Assembly (NCBI GenBank): GCA_051005135.1
Contig: JBPCJQ010000003.1
Coordinates: 1 to 18,088, forward strand
Direction of reading: 5' to 3'
DNA from: DATAQC01 sp051005135
Lineage (GTDB): Bacteria > Actinomycetota > Acidimicrobiia > Acidimicrobiales > AC-14
DNA length: 18,088 nt
Made by a program: the position numbers and the translations under genes
Notes under the pieces: generated by a model
What the model saw: only the letters and a program-made list of their open reading frames with translations
What the model was told of the DNA's origin: nothing
Databases searched by the model: none
Shown: piece by piece, positions 15,001 to 18,088 of the stretch
Layout of the letters: every line of letters begins with the position of its first letter
Position numbering within the stretch: the stretch's first letter is position 1

Positions 15001-15263
15001 CCCACGACCACTGGGCCCCCGGCTCCGGTGTGGTCGCGCGTCCCGGCTCCGAGGCCGCCGTGGACGACATGTTCTTCCGGGGCCAACTTCAGCCCCTCAG
15101 CCTCACATTCGTCGACGACGGCAACCGTATGTGGGGCCATGTCAGCTACAAGGTGGACTTCTACGACGAATCCACCATCGACGGCCTGGTGTCGAGCGTA
15201 GAGGCGGTGCTGGGCGCCGTTGGCGACGACCCTGGGCTCAGGCTGGCGGATCTCCCTGTTTGA
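12060..15263 (+). CDS. Nonribosomal peptide synthetase, A-PCP-C architecture
   Basis: The 1067-aa protein starts with an adenylation domain (about 1-500). Visible cores are A1 LTYADLDARAN, A2 LKAGGACLPLD, A3 YTSGSTGEPKG (from 154), A4 SFDVSIEE, A5 NAYGPAE, A6 GELCMGGDSLARGYL, A7 YRTGDRG, A8 GRLDHQVKVRGFRIESGE, A9 LPPYMVP and A10 NGKVDR (from 500). A carrier domain follows with DDFFDLGGHSLLATQ; Ser559 takes the phosphopantetheine. The last part (about 615-1060) is a condensation domain with DHLICDM (754-760) in place of HHxxxDG, keeping the catalytic second His and the Asp, then FEHQDIPF. No thioesterase or further module is present. A hand alignment to GrsA suggests specificity residues D-V-E-N-T-V-A-V-T-K; no substrate is predicted. 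The start is GTG 12060; the open frame extends far upstream inside the permease but is noncoding there. Confidence 0.9.
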   Translation: MTALSLADLVEEQARRRPSAVAVVAGQASLTYADLDARANRLAHHLQGFGVGAEALVGISMVRSLEMAVAILAVLKAGGACLPLDPSYPADRLAFMLADSGAAVLLTLAHLVERLPAHDRATVCLDADWPEVARQPDHAPRRDVRPENLAYVIYTSGSTGEPKGVMLTHRGLVHHNRAIRNLFELVPSDRVLQFCSISFDVSIEEILPTWGTGATVVLRPDNLPLLGRPWLEWVTEQGITVVNLPTAYWQQWGRDLAVMGEQMPSTVRLTVVGGEKVTAGGYRTWMEVGGDRARWLNAYGPAEASVTATAYDPSLLGSVDAVDGRDPPIGRPVGRTTVHILDDGGRPVVAGGVGELCMGGDSLARGYLHRPALTAERFVPDPFGGRPGARLYRTGDRGRWLPSGEIEFLGRLDHQVKVRGFRIESGEVEAALTAYPAVSDAVVVAREDAPGDTRLVAYVVASGEAAPTASALRQFVADRLPPYMVPGAFVTLDALPHTPNGKVDRAALPAPPRSRPDLATPWVAPAGPAEEAMAAIWSQVLGIDGLGADDDFFDLGGHSLLATQIVARAREAFGRDLPLEAIFEAPTIAGLTAAVVGSSVAGSCSSVPPLVARPRVPGQRLPLTLGQQQMLTLELQATPPGLYNVTAMHRFLGVVDLGALRRALQFMVERHETLHTAFEVDDDGVGWQVVAPAATAEVAVSDLYDVPADERQTELQRRIAAQDAEPFDLATAPAFRAALMTVDDTENHLVATFDHLICDMTSAYIFLGEVATAYDALADGRTPELAPLPVQFADFAMWQREWLTEERLASEYEYWRTVLTGMPMGPALPFDHVPASPSRRIIQRSLSVEPDLYRRLETLARAAQATPFVVCIAGVASVLSRMGSTTDVVLSTTLSGRQRNECEGMIGMFAGMGRMRVDLSGDPPFAELVQRARRTVLGLFEHQDIPFMMVRDALFPDFPKQGDYARTALMIPVELLYFHAAHDHWAPGSGVVARPGSEAAVDDMFFRGQLQPLSLTFVDDGNRMWGHVSYKVDFYDESTIDGLVSSVEAVLGAVGDDPGLRLADLPV

Positions 15264-15597
15264 CGCCGGCCGGCTCGACCCAGGCCTCAGGGGTTGGTGG
15301 TGCGCCGGCGATGCCTTGGTGTAGGTGTTGGCGTGCCAGGCGTTGTTGTCACAGGCGGGGTTGGAGTCCCACAGGTCCCAGATCAGGTTGCCCGATTCGT
15401 GATGAACAGGCGATGCGCTAACTGGACACAGGTATAGCGAGCGCATCTACTCCGGGGCCATCGTGCGCACCGGGCGCCGAGTCAAGCTACGCGAGGCATG
15501 GCGCTCCGCAGCGGCAACGGGCTGAGCGCGGCGAGCGCCGACTGACGACGCGTACAATCGCCGCCGGCGACGGGCGAGCAGAGCTGGGAGGACGAAC
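15264..15597. other. Gene-poor interval with gene remnants
   Basis: No complete gene is supported in these 334 bases. They hold a minus-strand piece of a beta-helix gene (15312-15398). A short plus-strand open stretch (15433-15525) ends YSGAIVRTGRRVKLREAWRS and has coding-like composition; it could be the tail of a lost gene. A TACAAT at 15553-15558 may be the -10 of the HhH gene. The interval looks like a former insertion or deletion site. Confidence 0.5.
15312..15398 (-). pseudogene. C-terminal fragment of a second beta-helix protein gene
   Basis: Read on the minus strand, this gives GNLIWDLWDSNPACDNNAWHANTY. It lines up with the end of the beta-helix protein at 2455 (GNTVWDAFDGNTAPPCDNN then RWTGNHF): Gly-Asn, Trp-Asp, Asp, Asn, Cys-Asp-Asn-Asn, Trp and Asn are shared. 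The DNA word GTTGTTGTCACA is also shared. No signal peptide, helix repeats or proper stop accompany it, so only the tail of the gene remains. It lies just past the NRPS stop on the opposite strand. Confidence 0.65.
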
Positions 15598-15816
15598 ATG
15601 GCCATGGACAACGACACTCACCGCCTACGCGGGATCGGGCCGGTGTACCGCGACGTGCTGGAGGAGATCGGCGTCGACTCGGTGAAGGAGCTGAGCCACC
15701 GGCGGGCCGACAATCTCTACAAGACGATCCAGGAGCGACGGGGCACGGTCGCCGGCCTGTCCGAGAAGAAGCTGCAGGGCTGGATCGACCAGGCCAGGGC
15801 CGCCAACAAGCGTTGA
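15598..15816 (+). CDS. Small helix-hairpin-helix (DUF4332-like) protein
   Basis: The 72-aa protein contains one helix-hairpin-helix-like unit, HRLRGIGPVYRDVLEEIGVDSVKELSHRRADNLYKTI (read as RGIGPVYRDVLEE followed by a second helix), and ends LSEKKLQGWIDQARAANKR. Such GIG hairpins contact DNA or another protein non-specifically, and stand-alone versions resemble DUF4332 domains. The function is unknown. GGGAGG at 15586-15591 lies 6 bases before ATG 15598; ATG 15604 is an in-frame alternative. It is convergent with the phosphoesterase gene, with 10 bp between the stops. Confidence 0.78.
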   Translation: MAMDNDTHRLRGIGPVYRDVLEEIGVDSVKELSHRRADNLYKTIQERRGTVAGLSEKKLQGWIDQARAANKR

Positions 15817-15826
15817 GGCTGGCCCC

Positions 15827-17335
15827 TCAGGCCCCCGGGAGCGAGGCCGGCCCGGGCGGGGGGTGCACCGGTAACGGCATCGGGGGCCGCGGCGCCTGGT
15901 TGAAGTCGAAGGCAGCAGTGATGTCACCGAGCTGCTTGGCGTTCTCGCGCACATCGGGCCGGGGGTCGGGGCGCCCGTCGGTCTTGGGGTCGAGGCGCTG
16001 GCCGCCGAGGAAGTTGTCCTCGATGAACTTGGCGTAGGCGTCGAAGCTCAGCGTCTGGTGGTCGATGAAGCCCTTCTTGGCGTAGGGGCTGATCACCATC
16101 GCCGGCACCCGCAGGCCGTAGCCGTTCTCGTCCACCTTGGGCGGCACCACGTGGTCGTAGAAGCCGCCCCAGTCGTCCCACGCCACGAATATGGCGGTGG
16201 ACGACCAGTCGGGGCTGGCCATGACGGCGTTGACCAGGCTGGTGACGTAGGCCTGGCCGGCCGAGGTGGGCGCCGGCGGGTGCTCGCTGACCGCACCAGA
16301 CGGAACCACCCATGACACCGCGGGCAGCGTGCCTGCCTTGGCCTGGCTGTAGAAGTTGGCCACCGACTGGATGTTGGCCTGCTGGCCGTCCTCACGCACG
16401 GTGTCGAAGTAGGGCAGGGGGTTCCAGATGCCCGGGGTCGCGGCGCTCTGCTTCACCGGGGCGCAGCTCACTGCGGAGTCGTTCTGGCAGTCCGGCTCGT
16501 TGCCTTTGACCACGTAGTAGCCCCAGGGCACGTTGGCCTTGTGCATGAGGTAGGTCAGGTCGGTCCAGGCGTAGTCGGCCTTGGCGGGGACGGGTGCGAT
16601 GGGATCACCCTCGGCATCGGTGACAGGGGGTGCAGAGGCCGGCGTGGTGGGTGGGGTGGCGCCCGCCTTGACCTTCTTCTTGGCCTTCTTCTGGGCCTTC
16701 TTCCCGGCATTGGGGTTGGCGGGGTCCTGAAGGGCGTTCACGCAACTGGCGGGATCCCCCGCGGTCGCGCAGCGGGCTGACCACTCCGACACCATGAACA
16801 GGTGCTGGGGCAGGCTCCAAGAGGCATTGGGCTCGAACATGTGGTCTTGGAGCACGAAGTTCTGGGCGTAGGACCAGTAGTTGGGGATCTCCCTCGCGTC
16901 CTTCCATCCCATGACGTCGGGGTTGGCGCTGTTGGTGCAGGCCGGGTTGTTCGGATCGGCACAGTTCTTGGCGCCCTTCGTCGCCTGGTCGACGAAGCCG
17001 TCCATCTTGCCGCCGTCGACGTCGGCGGTGGCGTTGGTCTGCCCGTGCGGGCCTCCGCCGTTCACGTCGGCGGTCTGGTGGAAGGGCTTGTCACAGCCTC
17101 CCGATGGCGAGGGCACGCACACGGTGGGCGTGCCGTCTCTCATGGGTATGCCTTCCGCCCCCGGGTAGGTGCCGAAATAGGAGTCGAACGACCGGTTCTC
17201 CTGCATGATCACGATGACGTGCTTGATCTTGGTTGCCGGCTCGGCGGCTTTGGGCGATGAGGAGCTGGAGCAGGCAGCCGCCAACATGGCACCGCCGGCC
17301 AGGCCGATCAGCGGGACACCGCGCAGATGGAGCAT
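15827..17335 (-). CDS. Phosphoesterase-family (phospholipase C/acid phosphatase-like) lipoprotein
   Basis: The 502-aa protein starts with a lipoprotein-like signal: MLHLRG, a hydrophobic stretch, LAAAC (Cys22), then SSSSS. The bacterial phosphoesterase domain (PF04185 type) opens with KHVIVIMQENRSFDSYFGTYPG, which carries the metal-binding Glu-Asn, and continues with FVLQDHMFEPNASWSLPQHLF, then VAWDDWGGFYDHVVPP and RVPAMVISPYAKKGFIDHQ. Family members cleave phosphate esters of phospholipids or small molecules outside the membrane; the substrate cannot be chosen here. A low-complexity insert (KKAQKKAKKKVKAGATPPTT) interrupts the domain near residue 220-250, probably a surface loop. ATG 17335 lacks a good RBS. 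The gene is transcribed alone or after the membrane-protein gene 83 bp upstream. Confidence 0.87.
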   Translation of the reverse strand: MLHLRGVPLIGLAGGAMLAAACSSSSSPKAAEPATKIKHVIVIMQENRSFDSYFGTYPGAEGIPMRDGTPTVCVPSPSGGCDKPFHQTADVNGGGPHGQTNATADVDGGKMDGFVDQATKGAKNCADPNNPACTNSANPDVMGWKDAREIPNYWSYAQNFVLQDHMFEPNASWSLPQHLFMVSEWSARCATAGDPASCVNALQDPANPNAGKKAQKKAKKKVKAGATPPTTPASAPPVTDAEGDPIAPVPAKADYAWTDLTYLMHKANVPWGYYVVKGNEPDCQNDSAVSCAPVKQSAATPGIWNPLPYFDTVREDGQQANIQSVANFYSQAKAGTLPAVSWVVPSGAVSEHPPAPTSAGQAYVTSLVNAVMASPDWSSTAIFVAWDDWGGFYDHVVPPKVDENGYGLRVPAMVISPYAKKGFIDHQTLSFDAYAKFIEDNFLGGQRLDPKTDGRPDPRPDVRENAKQLGDITAAFDFNQAPRPPMPLPVHPPPGPASLPGA

Positions 17336-17418
17336 GGGAACAGCCTGCGCCACGATTGTTGGCAGTTGCTTGGCACCGTGTGAGCGTTCGGTGAGGGATC
17401 GGCCGGCAGCCCGAGCCC

Positions 17419-18072
17419 TTAGCGGGCGAGGACCGCTCTGGCCACCAGGTCGGTGCCGAAGGCGGTGAGAATGGCCAGGTAGAGCAACCCGGTGGCCGCC
17501 ATCACCGCCGAGTACGACTTCTCCTTCAGGGCGGCATGGGTGACTGCTACGAGGATCACGGTGGCGAGGGCGCACGCCACCCAGAACCAGCCCAGTGTGC
17601 CGTTCCAGCCGTCGTCGACCGCACCGGTCAGCACCGACACCATGCCGGTGGGAAGAAGGAGGGCCGCCACCTCGATGGGCCAGACGATGCCCAACCACCG
17701 GTTGAGCTGGGTGAGCGGCGCCCGGCCCAGACCGGGCTGCACCAGGTACCAGTGACCCAGGAGCATGGCGTCGGTGACCGACCCGAGGAAGGCGGCGCCC
17801 ACCAGAGTGCGCGCAACAGCCAGAGCGTGAGGACCCCCCGCGGCGAGCGCCGCGGCCACCAGACCAACGGCGCCGATCGCAGGCGCGACCAGGTCGAGGG
17901 CGGGCGGGAACTCGGGAGCAGCCCGCTCCGCGGGCGGCTGTTCCCCGTCTGTCGTGGCGTTCGGGCCACGCAGGCCGGCCGCTGCGTTCGGGCCACGCAG
18001 GCCGGCCGCTGCGTTCGGGCCACGCAGGCCGGCCGCTGCGTTCGGGCCACGCAGGCCGGCCATGGCTGCCAC
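17419..18072 (-). CDS. Polytopic membrane protein with an N-terminal nonapeptide repeat (5' end uncertain)
   Basis: I do not recognise the family. The 217-aa frame has about five hydrophobic segments (such as LDLVAPAIGAVGLVAAALAA; LGIVWPIEVAALLLPTGM; FWVACALATVILVAVTH; MAATGLLYLAILTAFG). A loop reads DAMLLGHWYLVQPGLGRAPL; GHWYLV followed by P looks like a conserved motif. Before the first segment are four copies of AGLRGPNAA encoded by a 27-bp tandem repeat, then a polar linker. GTG 18072 is the first start inside the window, but the frame stays open to the right edge, so the true start may lie outside; a start after the repeat is also possible. It is upstream of, and in line with, the phosphoesterase gene. 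Confidence 0.6.
   Translation of the reverse strand: MAAMAGLRGPNAAAGLRGPNAAAGLRGPNAAAGLRGPNATTDGEQPPAERAAPEFPPALDLVAPAIGAVGLVAAALAAGGPHALAVARTLVGAAFLGSVTDAMLLGHWYLVQPGLGRAPLTQLNRWLGIVWPIEVAALLLPTGMVSVLTGAVDDGWNGTLGWFWVACALATVILVAVTHAALKEKSYSAVMAATGLLYLAILTAFGTDLVARAVLAR
17957..18064 (-). repeat. 27-bp tandem repeat, four units
   Basis: On the plus strand the unit is GCGTTCGGGCCACGCAGG then CCGGCCGCT. Units lie at 17957-17983, 17984-18010, 18011-18037 and 18038-18064. The first three are identical; the last differs only in its final three bases (ATG instead of GCT). On the coding minus strand each unit encodes nine residues, AGLRGPNAA. The near identity implies recent expansion, so copy number is likely to vary between strains. 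Confidence 0.9.
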
Positions 18073-18088
18073 CCGCGCTGCCCTGCGC

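Noticed and set aside
13920..15446. 508-codon minus-strand open frame opposite the NRPS
   Set aside because: It is a GC-driven shadow of the NRPS frame. Only its first residues (15312-15398), outside the NRPS, resemble a real protein family.
17957..18064. CRISPR-like array at the right end
   Set aside because: The repeats are directly adjacent with no spacers and encode a regular nonapeptide in the membrane-protein frame.

Overview
The window is high-GC DNA from an actinobacterium. Acidimicrobiia would fit, but no marker here settles the class. Four things point to the phylum. One is a histidine phosphatase / DUF3090 / SCO1664-type gene trio, a conserved actinobacterial cluster. The others are an F420-dependent FrhB-type protein, a 13E12/DUF222-type HNH gene behind a mycobacterial-type SOS box, and a DrrAB-type exporter. 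No rRNA, tRNA, CRISPR array, integrase or transposase was seen.

Layout. 1-925 (minus): remains of an SOS-controlled HNH endonuclease gene cut by the window edge, then a two-gene unit of a 108-aa unknown protein and a small RelE/ParE-like protein with a frameshift. 1332-2412 (plus): an MBL-fold hydrolase and its terminator. 2455-3738 (minus): a secreted parallel beta-helix protein. 3962-5146 (plus): an FrhB-like iron-sulfur protein whose 3' end overlaps a convergent family 5 uracil-DNA glycosylase. 5834-7737 (plus): the phosphatase / DUF3090 / SCO1664 trio. 7791-8722 (plus): a CsoR-type operator, copZ, and a copA that has lost most of its body. 8747-9529 (minus): an Fpg/Nei glycosylase. 9603-15263: an ABC ATPase, an inverted YtkA-like gene, an ABC permease and an orphan A-PCP-C NRPS. 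15264-15597: a gene-poor gap holding a piece of a second beta-helix gene. 15598-15816 (plus): a small HhH protein. 15827-18072 (minus): a phosphoesterase lipoprotein and a membrane protein with a 27-bp tandem repeat at its N-terminus.

The most cohesive candidate system is 9603-15263. The ATPase and permease genes carry nearly identical start regions (-10-like box, RBS and first codons), separated by an inverted YtkA-like gene. The permease stop lies in a 15-bp triplicated repeat that leads straight into the NRPS. A single A-PCP-C protein with a C-terminal condensation domain next to a DrrAB-like exporter suggests a very small biosynthesis-and-export locus, perhaps making one aminoacyl amide. 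This is inference.

The second theme is decay. The HNH gene, the RelE-like gene, copA and a beta-helix gene are each truncated, internally deleted or frameshifted, yet the SOS promoter-operator and the copper operator are still intact. Assembly or sequencing error cannot be excluded from sequence alone.
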